Assembly (NCBI RefSeq): GCF_003946465.1
Contig: NZ_RHOL01000001.1
Location: 62,001 to 126,000 of the forward strand
Length of the DNA stretch: 64,000 nt
Direction of reading: 5' to 3'
Source: Lacticaseibacillus hegangensis
GTDB taxonomy: Bacteria; Bacillota; Bacilli; Lactobacillales; Lactobacillaceae
The notes under the pieces were generated by a model. That model saw nothing but the letters and a program-made list of their open reading frames with translations. It was not told the origin of the DNA and did not search any database. Both the position numbers and the translations under genes were made by a program. Below, piece after piece: positions 51,691 through 60,751 of the stretch. How positions within the stretch are numbered: the first letter of the stretch is position 1; the number at the start of each line of letters is the position of its first letter.

Positions 51691-52092
51691 CTAACCCCAG
51701 CTCGTCAGCAGCTGCCACAGCGGCGGCAGGAACACATACAGACCGCAAACCACGGCGATGCCGCTGGCAACAAGCACGGCGCCGGCACTCATGTCTTTAA
51801 TCCGCTTGGCCCGCTCGTCGAACTGATGGCCGACCACTAAATCGACGACATTTTCGATGATGGTGTTCCACAGCTCCATCAAAAAGACCAGCATCACCGC
51901 CAGCAGCAAGATGAACCACTGAAAGCGGCCGACCTGAAACACCCAGGCAAAAATAAACACGACCAGCGCCATCAGACCTTCGCGCCGAAAATTCCCTTCG
52001 CGCAGGTAAACCCCAAATAAGCCGGTCAGCGCATGCTTAAGGGACTGACCAAAGTGGTGATTTTTCTCGATTTGCTTATCTCGGGAGGCCAT
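51691..52092 (-). CDS. dgkA: Undecaprenol/diacylglycerol kinase
   Basis: Small integral membrane kinase that phosphorylates undecaprenol (Gram-positive type) or diacylglycerol; 133 residues with three membrane helices (about 43-62, 65-88, 105-128). Catalytic blocks GLFGVYLREGNFRREG and LMELWNTIIENVVDLV with RIKDMSAGAVL are present. In Firmicutes this gene lies between ybeY and cdd, as here. Overlaps ybeY by 17 bases. Confidence 0.93.
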   Translation of the reverse strand: MASRDKQIEKNHHFGQSLKHALTGLFGVYLREGNFRREGLMALVVFIFAWVFQVGRFQWFILLLAVMLVFLMELWNTIIENVVDLVVGHQFDERAKRIKDMSAGAVLVASGIAVVCGLYVFLPPLWQLLTSWG

Positions 52093-52537
52093 AGGCGTCT
52101 AGGATCTTTTCTTGCAGCGGGATCATGACCGCTTCGTCTTCCGGCTTGATGTGATCGTAACCGTTCAGGTGTAAAAAGCCGTGGACCACCGTGTAGCCCA
52201 GCTCGCGTTCAAATGAGTGACCGTAATCCTTGGCCTGGCGCGCCACCTGGTCGGGGTCGATGAACAAATCGCCGATATTTTCCGGCATGTCAGGGAACCC
52301 GACCAACTGCTCGTCGTCGCCGTCTTCAATGGCAAAAGAAATGACATCAGTCACCCGGTCGGTGTTGCGATACTGCTTGTTGATGCGATGAATCTCCTCA
52401 TCGGAAACAATCGTGATCGACATCTCGGTGTCTTCGGCTTTGTTCAGCTCTTTGCCGGCAAACTCAACCAGCTCCTTAGCCAGCTTTGTGTGGGCATCAT
52501 CCAAGCGGTGGTCGTCATCATAAAATTCCAGATCCAT
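52076..52537 (-). CDS. ybeY: Endoribonuclease YbeY
   Basis: Metal-dependent RNase needed for 16S rRNA 3' maturation and ribosome quality control; 153 residues. The zinc motif HGFLHLNGYDH is near residue 123. RNTDRVTDVISFA is the second signature. One-base overlap with the upstream gene's stop. Place after the PgpH-like gene is conserved. Confidence 0.97.
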   Translation of the reverse strand: MDLEFYDDDHRLDDAHTKLAKELVEFAGKELNKAEDTEMSITIVSDEEIHRINKQYRNTDRVTDVISFAIEDGDDEQLVGFPDMPENIGDLFIDPDQVARQAKDYGHSFERELGYTVVHGFLHLNGYDHIKPEDEAVMIPLQEKILDAYGLPR

Positions 52538-54687
52538 TATGCTTCTCCTTTAGTTGGTGCATCGTCTTTGGGGTATTCAATGCGAGTGTAGAAGGTGCTG
52601 GTCAAGCCGCCGACCAGCGAGGCCTCGACCTGCCGCAGCTGTTCGACCGTGATGGGCGACTCGTCAAACTGCCCATCCAACAGACGCTCATTGGTGATGT
52701 TGTGAACGAACGTCTGAATCGACGCATGCGTCGGGTGCTTCATCGACCGCACCGCGGCCTCACAGGTGTCGGCAATGTTGACCACCGCCGCCTCAATGGT
52801 TTGCGGCTTCGGGCCATCGTAGCGATAGTCGCTTTCCTTAGTGCTCGGGTCGGCTTCTTTGGCCTCATGGTAAAAATACTTCATCAGCGTGGTGCCATGG
52901 TGCTGCTGACAGATGTCGATGATGAACTGCGGCATGTGGCGCGCCTTGAGCATTGCCACGCCGTCTGTGACATGGGCAAAAATGATGGCTGCCGATTCTG
53001 GCGCCGTCAGGTGATTGTGCGGCGAGTCGAAGCCTGCCGGCTGATTCTCGGTGAAATACAGGGGCTTTTTCAACTTACCGACATCGTGGTAATAACAGGC
53101 CACGCGGGTGAGCATCGTGCGCCCGCCGATCGCCGCCACGGCGTTGGACGCCAGGCTTGCGACCATCATGCTGTGATGATACGTCCCAGGCGCCTTTTCC
53201 ATCAAATCTCGCAGCAGCGGATCATTGGGGTCACTCAGCTGGTTCAGCTTAAACACCGAATCATCCTGCCAAATCATTTCCAGGTACGGCGTGGCGCCAA
53301 GCGCCAGCACGTAGCCGAGCACCTGCCCGACCACCACGAAACCCAGCGACTGCCAGGTGGCCAGTGCCGTAAAGCGAGCCCCTTGCAGCAGCAGCGTGCT
53401 CAAAGTCAGCAGCAAGTTGACCCCCACGACCCAAAACGCCACCAGTTTGGCCTCATCGTTCAAGCGCTTGCGCTGCACCATGACCGCCAGCACGCCAGAG
53501 GTCAGGTAGCTGATCGCGGTGGCGGCGGTGAACAGGGTGCCGGTCGTCGAATAAAAGACGAAAAATGCCAGGAACGTCTGCATTAAAGCGGCCAGCAGCG
53601 CAAAGCGGCGGCCGATAAAGTTGCGCAGCAGCAGCGGCACCAAGGCTGCCGGCAGCAGCATGGCTAAGTTGGCCCCGCCGGTTTTGGCCACAAAGCGCAG
53701 CCCCAGCATCACGAGTACGGAAAGCCCGATCAGGCCGCTATACAGCAGGGCAAGCTTGCGCTGGCGGTTTGCCGGGTACTGCCGCAGCAGCGTCAGCAAG
53801 GCAATGGCCTGAATCGCCACTAGCAGCAGCAGGCCAAACAACGCCCAAGGCGCGCGCCGCTTGGTCAGCCCCAGCACATCTAGTTGATGGCTGACGGTAC
53901 GGTCAACGATTTGCCCCTGCTGCACGATCACCTGCCCCTGCACGATCTCCACCGGGTCCACCGCCAGCCGGGCTTCCGCTTGCTTGGCCTTGGTCTTGGC
54001 CTCGTTGATCAGCTGATTGGGGATGATCGTCTGTTCGATCAACGTCGTGCCCATCCGCCGCTGCGCAGTGGTCAGGTCGCTGGTCGATAGTTCCGCCGTG
54101 GCCGCCTTCTGGGCACTGGCCAAGTTTGAGTCGGTCAACCGGCCCTGCAACTGGCGCTCAACAGCAGGCACAACCGTTTTGAAAACCGTGTCCCGCTCCT
54201 GGGTGGTCAGCGCGAAGGCCGCCCTATAAAAGCGGTCGGGAAACTGATAAAAATACGGGTACTCGCTTTTCGCATAGGTGTCTCGGAACGCGGCCGTTAA
54301 GGCACTGGGCGTTGGTTTAACGTACACGGCATTCGCGTCTTTGCCAGAGGCGTCCTGATATTTTTTCTGGGCAGCACTGACCACCTGGTTTTCGGTGGTC
54401 GTCATCGCCTTTTGCAGCCGGTCCAGCTGGTCTTGCTGCTTGGTGCTGACCGTTGAATCATAGCTGTAAACTGGGGCAGTCGCATTGGCTGCCGCTTTGC
54501 GCGCCTGGGCCGTGGCAGGTTGATCCTGCACGGTTTGAGTGGCAATGATGGTCTCTTCTGCCGGCGTGTTCAGGGTGACATGCACCGGCTTGGGTAAGGT
54601 GATCCACGCCAGGGCAAAAATTAATGCCGCCGAAAGCAACCCGACCACCAGCACGGCACTTTTGCGCCACTTCACTGCGTTTTGCAT
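52537..54687 (-). CDS. pgpH: 7TM-HD phosphodiesterase (PgpH family, c-di-AMP)
   Basis: Membrane enzyme that hydrolyses cyclic di-AMP; 716 residues. N-terminal membrane helix (about residues 10-30), extracellular 7TMR-HDED domain (to about 270), seven membrane helices (about 280-470), then the HD domain with HSMMVASLASNAVAA, YYHDVGKLKKPLYF and SHP-like PESAAIIFAHVTDGVAM. The HD residues are intact. AGGAGGG precedes the ATG. In the conserved phoH-pgpH-ybeY order. c-di-AMP controls potassium and osmolyte balance. Confidence 0.93.
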   Translation of the reverse strand: MQNAVKWRKSAVLVVGLLSAALIFALAWITLPKPVHVTLNTPAEETIIATQTVQDQPATAQARKAAANATAPVYSYDSTVSTKQQDQLDRLQKAMTTTENQVVSAAQKKYQDASGKDANAVYVKPTPSALTAAFRDTYAKSEYPYFYQFPDRFYRAAFALTTQERDTVFKTVVPAVERQLQGRLTDSNLASAQKAATAELSTSDLTTAQRRMGTTLIEQTIIPNQLINEAKTKAKQAEARLAVDPVEIVQGQVIVQQGQIVDRTVSHQLDVLGLTKRRAPWALFGLLLLVAIQAIALLTLLRQYPANRQRKLALLYSGLIGLSVLVMLGLRFVAKTGGANLAMLLPAALVPLLLRNFIGRRFALLAALMQTFLAFFVFYSTTGTLFTAATAISYLTSGVLAVMVQRKRLNDEAKLVAFWVVGVNLLLTLSTLLLQGARFTALATWQSLGFVVVGQVLGYVLALGATPYLEMIWQDDSVFKLNQLSDPNDPLLRDLMEKAPGTYHHSMMVASLASNAVAAIGGRTMLTRVACYYHDVGKLKKPLYFTENQPAGFDSPHNHLTAPESAAIIFAHVTDGVAMLKARHMPQFIIDICQQHHGTTLMKYFYHEAKEADPSTKESDYRYDGPKPQTIEAAVVNIADTCEAAVRSMKHPTHASIQTFVHNITNERLLDGQFDESPITVEQLRQVEASLVGGLTSTFYTRIEYPKDDAPTKGEA

Positions 54688-54699
54688 GGGCCCTCCTGA

Positions 54700-55668
54700 C
54701 TATTGGGGTTGGTCAGCCTTCCCGTACGCCTCGATGATCTTGGCCACGACCGGGTGGCGCACGACATCACTGGCCGAAAAGCTGGCAAACCCGATGTGAT
54801 CGATGTCCTGTAAGATCCGCTGGGCCTGGATCAGCCCACTGCTTTGATGGTTCGGCAGGTCAATTTGGGTGATGTCACCATTGACGATCATTTTGGAAGA
54901 AAAGCCCAGGCGGGTCAGAAACATTTTCATCTGCGCCTGGGTGGTGTTTTGCGCCTCATCCAAAATGGCAAACGCATTGTCCAAGGTGCGCCCGCGCATG
55001 TAGGCAAGCGGCGCGATCTCGATCACCCCGCGGTCCATCAACCGGTTGGTGTGGTCAGTGCCCAGCACGGCGTACAACGCGTCGTAAATCGGGCGCAGGT
55101 ATGGGTCCACCTTTTCCTTCAGGTCGCCAGGCAGAAATCCGAGGTTCTCCCCCGCCTCGACTGCCGGGCGCGTGAGGATCAGTTTTTCGACCTCACCGGC
55201 CTTCATCGCGGCAACGGCCATGACCACGGCCAGGTAGGTTTTCCCAGTCCCGGCCGGGCCGATGCCAAAGGTGATGTCGTTGTGCTTGATGGATTGAACG
55301 TACTGGCGCTGGCCAAAGTTCTTGACGCGAATCGGCGCCCCCTTGGCATCGCGCAGCAGCGTTTCGGAGTACATGTCGGCAAAATACTCCAGGGTGCCGC
55401 GCTGCGCCATGTTGACACCGGAGACCACGTCCTGAGGCGCAATCGCGATGCCGCGGCTCAGCAGGGTCACCAGTTGCTGAATCAGTTGATAAGCAAGACT
55501 AGTGGCCTTGGGACTGCCGGAAATTTTCAGTGTGTCGCCAAACGGGGCAATCAGCACGTCCAGCGCTTCTTCGATCAGGGTGAAGTTTTCATCATTGATC
55601 CCAGCAAGGGCGATCGCCTGATCGGTGCTGGCTAGGGACAGGGACTTTTCTACGGATTCTTCTGCCAA
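54700..55668 (-). CDS. phoH: PhoH-family ATPase
   Basis: 322 residues; cytoplasmic P-loop ATPase related to RNA helicases, role in RNA metabolism with YbeY inferred from operon conservation. Walker A GPAGTGKTYLAVVMA near residue 140, Walker B LDEAQNTTQAQM, and QIDLPNHQSSGL. An N-terminal KH-like region precedes the ATPase. Starts with TTG: GGAGG lies 7 bases upstream. A strong terminator of yqeY lies just before it, with TAAAAT possibly as the -10 box. Confidence 0.93.
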   Translation of the reverse strand: MAEESVEKSLSLASTDQAIALAGINDENFTLIEEALDVLIAPFGDTLKISGSPKATSLAYQLIQQLVTLLSRGIAIAPQDVVSGVNMAQRGTLEYFADMYSETLLRDAKGAPIRVKNFGQRQYVQSIKHNDITFGIGPAGTGKTYLAVVMAVAAMKAGEVEKLILTRPAVEAGENLGFLPGDLKEKVDPYLRPIYDALYAVLGTDHTNRLMDRGVIEIAPLAYMRGRTLDNAFAILDEAQNTTQAQMKMFLTRLGFSSKMIVNGDITQIDLPNHQSSGLIQAQRILQDIDHIGFASFSASDVVRHPVVAKIIEAYGKADQPQ

Positions 55669-55704
55669 GAAGCCGCCTCCTCATTGAGTTTCTTTCATTT
55701 TACC

Positions 55705-55740
55705 ATAAAAAAGCCGCGTCACAGCGAAGTGACGCGGCTT
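55705..55740 (-). terminator. Terminator of rpsU-yqeY
   Basis: On the minus strand a perfect 12-bp stem AAGCCGCGTCAC/GTGACGCGGCTT with a TTCGCT loop, followed by TTTTTAT. Placed between the yqeY stop and phoH. Confidence 0.9.
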
Positions 55741-55758
55741 CCCAACGGGCAATCAGGA

Positions 55759-56202
55759 TTACTGAAGCTTCCCCTTGACCAGCTTGTTAACCAGGGCTCC
55801 ATCAGCTTGACCCTTGACCTTCGGCATCAAGGTCTTCATGACCTTCCCAAAGTCCGCCTTGCCGGTAGCGCCAGTTTCCTTGATGGTCTCATCGACGAGC
55901 TTTTCGACCTGCGCCTCATCCATCTGCGTCGGCAGATAGGCTTCAACGATCTTGATTTCCGCCTTAAGCAGGGTCACCAAGTCCTCGCGGCCGGCGTTTT
56001 CGAACTCCGTCAGACTTTCCTTGCGCTGCTTCAGCTCGGTCGAAAGTACCGCCTGTTCCTCAGCGTCGCTCAGGTCATGGCCAACTTCAATCTGCTTGTT
56101 TTGCAGTGCGGCCTTCAGCATCCGGACGGTACTCAAGGTGGCCTTGTCCTTGGCCTTCATTGCTGTTTTCATCTGTTCGTTCAATTGATCCAACACTGCC
56201 AT
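55759..56202 (-). CDS. yqeY: GatB/YqeY domain-containing protein
   Basis: 147 residues, mostly helical, related to the C-terminal domain of GatB (tRNA amidotransferase). Signature SDAEEQAVLSTELKQRKESLTEF and LPTQMDEAQVEKLVDE, with the GKADFGKVMKTLMPKVKGQADG end. Role likely in tRNA binding; unproven. It follows rpsU on the same strand, the usual pair. Confidence 0.93.
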   Translation of the reverse strand: MAVLDQLNEQMKTAMKAKDKATLSTVRMLKAALQNKQIEVGHDLSDAEEQAVLSTELKQRKESLTEFENAGREDLVTLLKAEIKIVEAYLPTQMDEAQVEKLVDETIKETGATGKADFGKVMKTLMPKVKGQADGALVNKLVKGKLQ

Positions 56203-56227
56203 GATGAACTCCCTTTCTTTATTTGCA

Positions 56228-56257
56228 ACAAAAAACGCGCACCAGGTCGGCGCGCGT
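56228..56257 (-). terminator. Terminator-like hairpin after rpsU
   Basis: On the minus strand ACGCGCGCC and GGTGCGCGT (one G-T) over a GACCT-type loop, followed by TTTTTTG. It lies between rpsU and yqeY, so it probably gives a surplus of rpsU message over yqeY. Confidence 0.7.
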
Positions 56258-56267
56258 CCGCGAATCT

Positions 56268-56444
56268 TTAGAACTTCTTGCGCTTGCGTGCAGCTTCGGA
56301 CTTTAACTTCCGCTTAACGCTTGGCTTTTCGTAGAATTCCCGCTTGCGGTATTCGGCTAATGTACCTGACTTGGATACGGTGCGCTTGAAGCGCCGAAGA
56401 GCATCATCGAGAGATTCGTTTTTCTTAACGACTGTCTTTGCCAT
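56268..56444 (-). CDS. rpsU: Ribosomal protein S21
   Basis: 58-residue small-subunit protein at the anti-Shine-Dalgarno region. The complete frame begins [20 protein letters not shown] and ends with the basic tail [11 protein letters not shown], with the family block [20 protein letters not shown] precedes the ATG by 7 bases, and a near-consensus promoter lies upstream. Followed by yqeY and phoH, the standard Firmicutes order. Confidence 0.98.
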   Translation of the reverse strand: MAKTVVKKNESLDDALRRFKRTVSKSGTLAEYRKREFYEKPSVKRKLKSEAARKRKKF

Positions 56445-56505
56445 ATGATATCCCTCCCTCCGACACTTGCGTAACCATCGATTCTTGCATCTCTAGTTCT
56501 CAACT

Positions 56506-56534
56506 ATTATATCGAACATCAAAAAACGCGTCAA
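56506..56534 (-). promoter_or_regulatory. Promoter of rpsU-yqeY
   Basis: TTGACG (56529-56534), a 17-base spacer and TATAAT (56506-56511) on the minus strand, about 60 bases before rpsU. The best sigma A promoter in the window. Confidence 0.88.
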
Positions 56535-56654
56535 TACGGCAATCGCGAAATATGTGAGATATTTGGCAAAAAACTGGGACGTTTGCCGCAAAAACGTGCC
56601 TGAGGCCTAATTATGATATGATAACGGTATCAATACGCGAAGGACGGGAGAAAA

Positions 56655-57488
56655 ATGGGCGAAGAAACGAACTACTACATTATTTCGGATTCAATTGGGG
56701 AAACCGGGTTAAAACTGGCACAGGCGGTGGCCGCGCAGTTCGCCGGCCAAAGCGCCCACTACCTCCGGTTTCCGTTCGTGCACGAGCAGAAAAAGTTGTT
56801 GGAAACCCTCGACGCGGCTAAAGCCGACTCACGTGCGCTGGTGATCGCCACTTTGGTCACCCCAGGATTGGCCCAGGCCGGGCGCACTTACGCCAAGGAG
56901 ATCGCACTGCCCTTCATCGATGTCATGACGCCGATCCTGCATGCCGTCGCTGCGGAAACTGGCGATCAACCCAGTGGCGTCGCCGGGGCGGTCCACAACT
57001 TGGACGAGAAATACTTCGACCGCATCTCCGCGATGGAGTTTGCCGTGATGTACGATGACGGCAAAGACCCCAAGGGCTTTTTGGAGGCCGATATCGTGCT
57101 GCTCGGCGTTTCTCGCACCAGCAAAACACCGCTGTCGCTGTTCTTGGCGAACCGCAACCTCAAAGTCGCTAACCTGCCGCTGGTCCCGAACGCCCACATT
57201 CCCGAAGAAATCTGGAAGGTCGACCCCAAGAAAATCGTGGGGCTGACCACCGACGCCTCGGTCCTGATGGAATTTCGCCGCCAGCGCATGATCGCTTACG
57301 GGCTGAATCCTGACACCGCCTACTCCGCTCGCGATCAGGTCAACGAGGAGCTGACCTTCGCCGACGACCTGTACAAGAAAATCGGCTGCATGGTCATCAA
57401 CACCGCCCACCGGTCAATCGAGGAAACCGCCATGCTGATTCTGGAGCACATGGGCCTTGACGAAACTGACGACCCCACCAAACAATAA
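56655..57488 (+). CDS. ppsR: Pyruvate, phosphate dikinase regulatory protein (PDRP, YqfL/PpsR family)
   Basis: Bifunctional ADP-dependent kinase and Pi-dependent pyrophosphorylase that switches PPDK off and on by phosphorylating the active-site region; 277 residues. P-loop GVSRTSKTPLSLFLANR near residue 155 and the N-terminal YYIISDSIGETGLKLAQA, the family signature. RBS GACGGGAG precedes the ATG. TATGAT motifs at 56612-56622 are candidate -10 boxes. No ppdK gene is in the window. Position divergent from rpsU is common in lactobacilli. Confidence 0.9.
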   Translation: MGEETNYYIISDSIGETGLKLAQAVAAQFAGQSAHYLRFPFVHEQKKLLETLDAAKADSRALVIATLVTPGLAQAGRTYAKEIALPFIDVMTPILHAVAAETGDQPSGVAGAVHNLDEKYFDRISAMEFAVMYDDGKDPKGFLEADIVLLGVSRTSKTPLSLFLANRNLKVANLPLVPNAHIPEEIWKVDPKKIVGLTTDASVLMEFRRQRMIAYGLNPDTAYSARDQVNEELTFADDLYKKIGCMVINTAHRSIEETAMLILEHMGLDETDDPTKQ

Positions 57489-57501
57489 ACTTTCAGACGC
57501 G

Positions 57502-57541
57502 CAAACGGCCACCCGACTAGTTTAGTCGGATGGCCGTTTGT
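57502..57541. terminator. Bidirectional terminator between ppsR and nfo
   Basis: CAAACGGCCA-CCCGACTA pairs with TAGTCGG-TGGCCGTTTG (a single mismatch) over GTT. The genes converge here. Confidence 0.8.
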
Positions 57542-57559
57542 TATGTGATTGCCTGCAGG

Positions 57560-58462
57560 CTACTTGCTTAGCGGCGCTGCGACCAGCGCGACCAGCTGCT
57601 CCGGGCGAAAGGCTTCGTCCTTCAGCCAGCCGATCTCGACCCCATACGGCGGGACCATGTGCGCCTTGTCCGAACCCACGTATGGCGTTTCGAGGATCTT
57701 GGGAATAGCGGTCAGCTGCGGGTGATGGACAATCGCATTCAGGCAGTCAAAGCCCAGTGTGCCAAACCCGATGTTCTGATGCCGGTCCTTGTGCGCGCCT
57801 TGCGGATTTTTCGAGTCGTTAACGTGCACCACGGCCAGCTTATCCAGCCCGATCACGTGATCAAAGGCGTTGAGCACCCCATCGAAGTCTTCCTTGACGT
57901 TGTAGCCGGCGTCGCTCATGTGACAGGTATCCATTGTGACCGCGATCTTGTCCTTTAGCTCGACTTGGTCGATGATGGCGGCCAGCTGCTCAAACGTGCG
58001 GCCAACCTCCGTGCCTTTGCCGGCCATGGTTTCCAGCGCGATGAGCACATGCTGATCAGGTGAGATGATCTCGTTTAGGCCCTTGGCGATCTGCGCGATG
58101 GCGGCAGCATCGCCGGCGCCAACGTGGGCCCCGGGGTGAAACGGCATCGCGTAAGCGTGCAAGGCATCGGCCCGAGCAAGTTCTTCCTTCATGAACTGCA
58201 CCGCAAAGGCGTAGTTTTGTGGCTTGACCGTGTTGCCCAGATTCACGATGTACGGCGCGTGGATCACCAGGTGCGACAGGCCGGCGGCTTTCATGTCGGC
58301 CAGGCCCTCGGGGATGCGCATTGCCGACACGTCCTTGCGCCGGGTGTTTTGCGGGGCCCCGGTGTAAAACTGCAGCGTGGTCGCGCCGTAACTGGCCGCC
58401 TCCGCCACGGCCCCGACGAACATCCCCTTACCCTTCATTGACACATTTGCCCCAATCAGCAT
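57560..58462 (-). CDS. nfo: Endonuclease IV (AP endonuclease)
   Basis: Zinc-dependent AP endonuclease of base excision repair; 300 residues, a TIM barrel. Starts [19 protein letters not shown]; ligand blocks [60 protein letters not shown] and ILETPYVG match Nfo. Together with endonuclease III of this window it supplies both steps of the repair path. Confidence 0.96.
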   Translation of the reverse strand: MLIGANVSMKGKGMFVGAVAEAASYGATTLQFYTGAPQNTRRKDVSAMRIPEGLADMKAAGLSHLVIHAPYIVNLGNTVKPQNYAFAVQFMKEELARADALHAYAMPFHPGAHVGAGDAAAIAQIAKGLNEIISPDQHVLIALETMAGKGTEVGRTFEQLAAIIDQVELKDKIAVTMDTCHMSDAGYNVKEDFDGVLNAFDHVIGLDKLAVVHVNDSKNPQGAHKDRHQNIGFGTLGFDCLNAIVHHPQLTAIPKILETPYVGSDKAHMVPPYGVEIGWLKDEAFRPEQLVALVAAPLSK

Positions 58463-58504
58463 GGCTCTTCCTCCTTAAAAAGGCCGCGTCGCCGCAGCCC
58501 CAGT

Positions 58505-59425
58505 TTAATCTGTTTTCGGTTCGTAAAAATGCCCCATGATTTTCACCGACTGGGTGATCGACACGAACGCATACGGGTCGCTGCGCCGCATGGCATCTTC
58601 GAGGTCGTAAATCTCCGCCCGGGTGATAATGGTGAAGAGAATCGTTTTCTCCTCGTGGTGAAAGGCACCTTCCGCGTCGTGCACAATGGTGATCCCGCGC
58701 CGCAGGGTGTTTTGAATCTCGTTGACGACGGCTTTCTGCTGGTCGGTCACGATCATCACCTGCAGGCGCTGCTGCCGGGTGTACATCGCGTCCATCACAC
58801 GCCCGTTGATGAAGATGGCAAGCGCCGAGTACAGTGCGTGCGGCCAGTCGTTGACAAAGCCGGCCAGGAAAATGATCACAATGTTAATGGCGATGTTGAC
58901 CGAGCCGATGGTGGCGCCGGTTTTCTTGCGCCACACAATGCCGACAATGTCGAGGCCGCCGGTAGAAATGTTATTGCGCAGCGCAAAGCCGGTGCCCAAA
59001 CCGTTGATCACCGCCCCGAAAATCGCGCAGACAATGGGATCGGTGGTCAGTGGTTTCACTACGCCCAACAGGCGGATCATGATAGTGGAGAAAATGACCG
59101 CCAGGAACGTGAACAAGGTGAACCGGTGCCCAATCTGCTTCCAGGCAACCACAAACAGCGGCACGTTCAGCAGGAACAGCAGCGTCCCGGTTGAAAACAG
59201 GTCAGTGGTCGCCATCGGACCAAACGGGGTGCCGAAGGACACATTGAACCACTTACGCACGACGGTGGCCAGCAGCTGGGCAGCCCCGGTGACCCCGCTG
59301 GCGAAGACGCCCCCTGGTTCCCAGAACATGTTCAGCGCCAAAGCGACACAGATACTGTAGAAAAACGCGGCGGTCAGCCGGCTCCAATTTTGGTGGCGGC
59401 GGATCAAGCGGTCAATTTCTTGCAT
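58505..59425 (-). CDS. YitT/YqfU-family membrane protein with DUF2179 domain (copy 2)
   Basis: 306 residues with the same plan as 31353-32273: membrane helices in the first 200 residues, the signature RNNISTGGLDIVGIVWRKKTGATIGS, then DUF2179 (VMIVTDQQKAVVNEIQNTL, GITIVHDAEGAF). ATG at 59425 after AAAGGGA. The two proteins diverge strongly in sequence, so the duplication is old. Unknown role. Confidence 0.87.
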   Translation of the reverse strand: MQEIDRLIRRHQNWSRLTAAFFYSICVALALNMFWEPGGVFASGVTGAAQLLATVVRKWFNVSFGTPFGPMATTDLFSTGTLLFLLNVPLFVVAWKQIGHRFTLFTFLAVIFSTIMIRLLGVVKPLTTDPIVCAIFGAVINGLGTGFALRNNISTGGLDIVGIVWRKKTGATIGSVNIAINIVIIFLAGFVNDWPHALYSALAIFINGRVMDAMYTRQQRLQVMIVTDQQKAVVNEIQNTLRRGITIVHDAEGAFHHEEKTILFTIITRAEIYDLEDAMRRSDPYAFVSITQSVKIMGHFYEPKTD

Positions 59426-59504
59426 AACAATCCCTTTCTGAAGGCTTAGTATGGCTAAGTATACCACAGCCAACCGCCACCCTTCGCGCCTGGCTTGCTT
59501 TCAG

Positions 59505-59543
59505 AAAAAATAAAACCGACCCCAGAAAAGGCTCTGGAGTCGG
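59505..59543 (-). terminator. Terminator of msrB-msrA
   Basis: On the minus strand CCGACTCCAGA and TCTGGGGTCGG pair (one T-G) over a 6-base loop, followed by TTTTATTTT. Just after the msrA stop. Confidence 0.82.
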
Positions 59544-59548
59544 CGCGG

Positions 59549-60070
59549 TTAATGCTGCCAGTGCTGAGCTTTGAACTGCTCACGGCCGCCGCGCTCTTCC
59601 ATTTCAAAGCGCAACGGGTTCTTCTTGTAGAAGTCCTGGTGGTAGTCCTCAGCCGGGTAGAACGGCTTGGCAGGTTCGATGCTGGTCACAATGGGCTCAG
59701 CAAACTTGCCGCTGGCCGCCAGCTTGGCCTTTGAGGCCTCGGCAATGGCCTTTTGCTCAGGCGAGTTGTAGAAGATCACGGGGCGATAAGAATCACCGCG
59801 GTCTTGAAACTGGCCCATCGCGTCAGTCGGATCGGTTTGCTGCCAGTAAATCTCGACCAGTCGCGCGTAAGAAATTATCGCCGGGTCAAACTTGATCTCC
59901 ACGGCCTCGGTGTGGCCGGTGGTGTGACTAGCGACCTGCTCGTAAGTGGGATTTGGCACGTCGCCGCCGGTATACCCGGAGATCACGGCGTTGATCCCAG
60001 GCTGGGTATCAAACGGCTGGACCATGCACCAGAAACATCCGCCGGCAAAGATTGCGGTTTCCTCTGCCAT
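59549..60070 (-). CDS. msrA: Peptide methionine (S)-S-oxide reductase MsrA
   Basis: Repairs oxidised methionine (S form); 173 residues. The catalytic [17 protein letters not shown] is at residues 9-25; [14 protein letters not shown] and [22 protein letters not shown] follow. The ATG at 60070 has GGAGG 9 bases upstream; the longer frame overlaps msrB. It starts one base after the msrB stop, so the two act as an operon. Confidence 0.96.
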   Translation of the reverse strand: MAEETAIFAGGCFWCMVQPFDTQPGINAVISGYTGGDVPNPTYEQVASHTTGHTEAVEIKFDPAIISYARLVEIYWQQTDPTDAMGQFQDRGDSYRPVIFYNSPEQKAIAEASKAKLAASGKFAEPIVTSIEPAKPFYPAEDYHQDFYKKNPLRFEMEERGGREQFKAQHWQH

Positions 60071-60071
60071 A

Positions 60072-60509
60072 TTACTTTGCCTCCTCAAACAACTGCTTGT
60101 ACTGACCATACCCCTGTGCGTCCAGGTCGGCTAGGGGGACAAAGCGCAGCGCCGCCCCATTGATGCAGTAGCGCAGCCCGCCTTTGTCCTGCGGGCCGTC
60201 ATTGAAGACATGCCCAAGATGCGAATCAGCCTCTTTGCTGCGCACCTCAACGCGCTCCATGAAAAAGCGGCTGTCCCGCTTTTCAGTCAGCTTGGCGATT
60301 GGTTTGGTAAAAGACGGCCAGCCGCAGCCGGCATCGTACTTATCCTGGGAGGAAAACAGCGGCTCCCCGGACACGACATCAACGTAGATCCCGGGCTGGT
60401 AAAAATCGTCGTACTCACTGCTAAACGGCCGCTCAGTGCCAGCCTTTTGCGTGACGTCAAACTGCTCAGGAGTCAATTGCTTACGCAGTTCATTCAAGTC
60501 TTTTTCCAT
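60072..60509 (-). CDS. msrB: Peptide methionine (R)-S-oxide reductase MsrB
   Basis: Repairs the R form of methionine sulfoxide; 145 residues. The block [13 protein letters not shown] and the catalytic Cys in [13 protein letters not shown] identify it; [11 protein letters not shown] is conserved. The usual zinc CxxC pairs are not seen, as in other Firmicutes forms. Start [10 protein letters not shown] at 60509 has GAGG 8 bases upstream, whereas the ATG at 60515 is too close. First of the msrB-msrA pair. Confidence 0.95.
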   Translation of the reverse strand: MEKDLNELRKQLTPEQFDVTQKAGTERPFSSEYDDFYQPGIYVDVVSGEPLFSSQDKYDAGCGWPSFTKPIAKLTEKRDSRFFMERVEVRSKEADSHLGHVFNDGPQDKGGLRYCINGAALRFVPLADLDAQGYGQYKQLFEEAK

Positions 60510-60615
60510 GCTCATCACCTCGCGCTCAGTATACCTGTTTTGATAATAGATTGCCAGCAATCTAGTTGCAGGGCGGCAATTTATTGCGAACAGAAAAAGC
60601 ACGCAAGACCTGATG

Positions 60616-60739
60616 GCCTAGTCGCGTTCCATAAAGCGACGCCCAAGCACACAAGGGCCTCTGCACCGCGATTCTAAGAACGAATCGTGGCCCAGAGACC
60701 CTTGTGTTGTGGGCTAAAACTGCTTTATGTCACAGCCTC
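60616..60739. repeat. Dispersed palindromic element, copy 3
   Basis: About 124 bp from GCCTAGTCGCGTTCCATAAAG to TTATGTCACAGCCTC. Stem GGGCCTCTGCACCGCGATTC with the opposite arm AATCGTGGCCCAGAGACCC, flanked by GCCCAAGCACACAA and TTGTGTTGTGGGC. The upper stem pairs differ from copies 1 and 2 (CCCC to GCCTC) on both arms, so pairing is partly kept. Lies between msrB and the aspS stop and is the only hairpin seen downstream of aspS. Confidence 0.83.
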
Positions 60740-60751
60740 TTCCCCACCAAA

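Noticed and set aside
52486-53586. 366-codon plus-strand frame opposite pgpH
   Set aside because: No family similarity and it is antisense to a clear phosphodiesterase.
60616-60739. Insertion sequence remnant
   Set aside because: No transposase fragment or terminal inverted repeats with target duplication were seen; it matches the other two palindromic copies instead.
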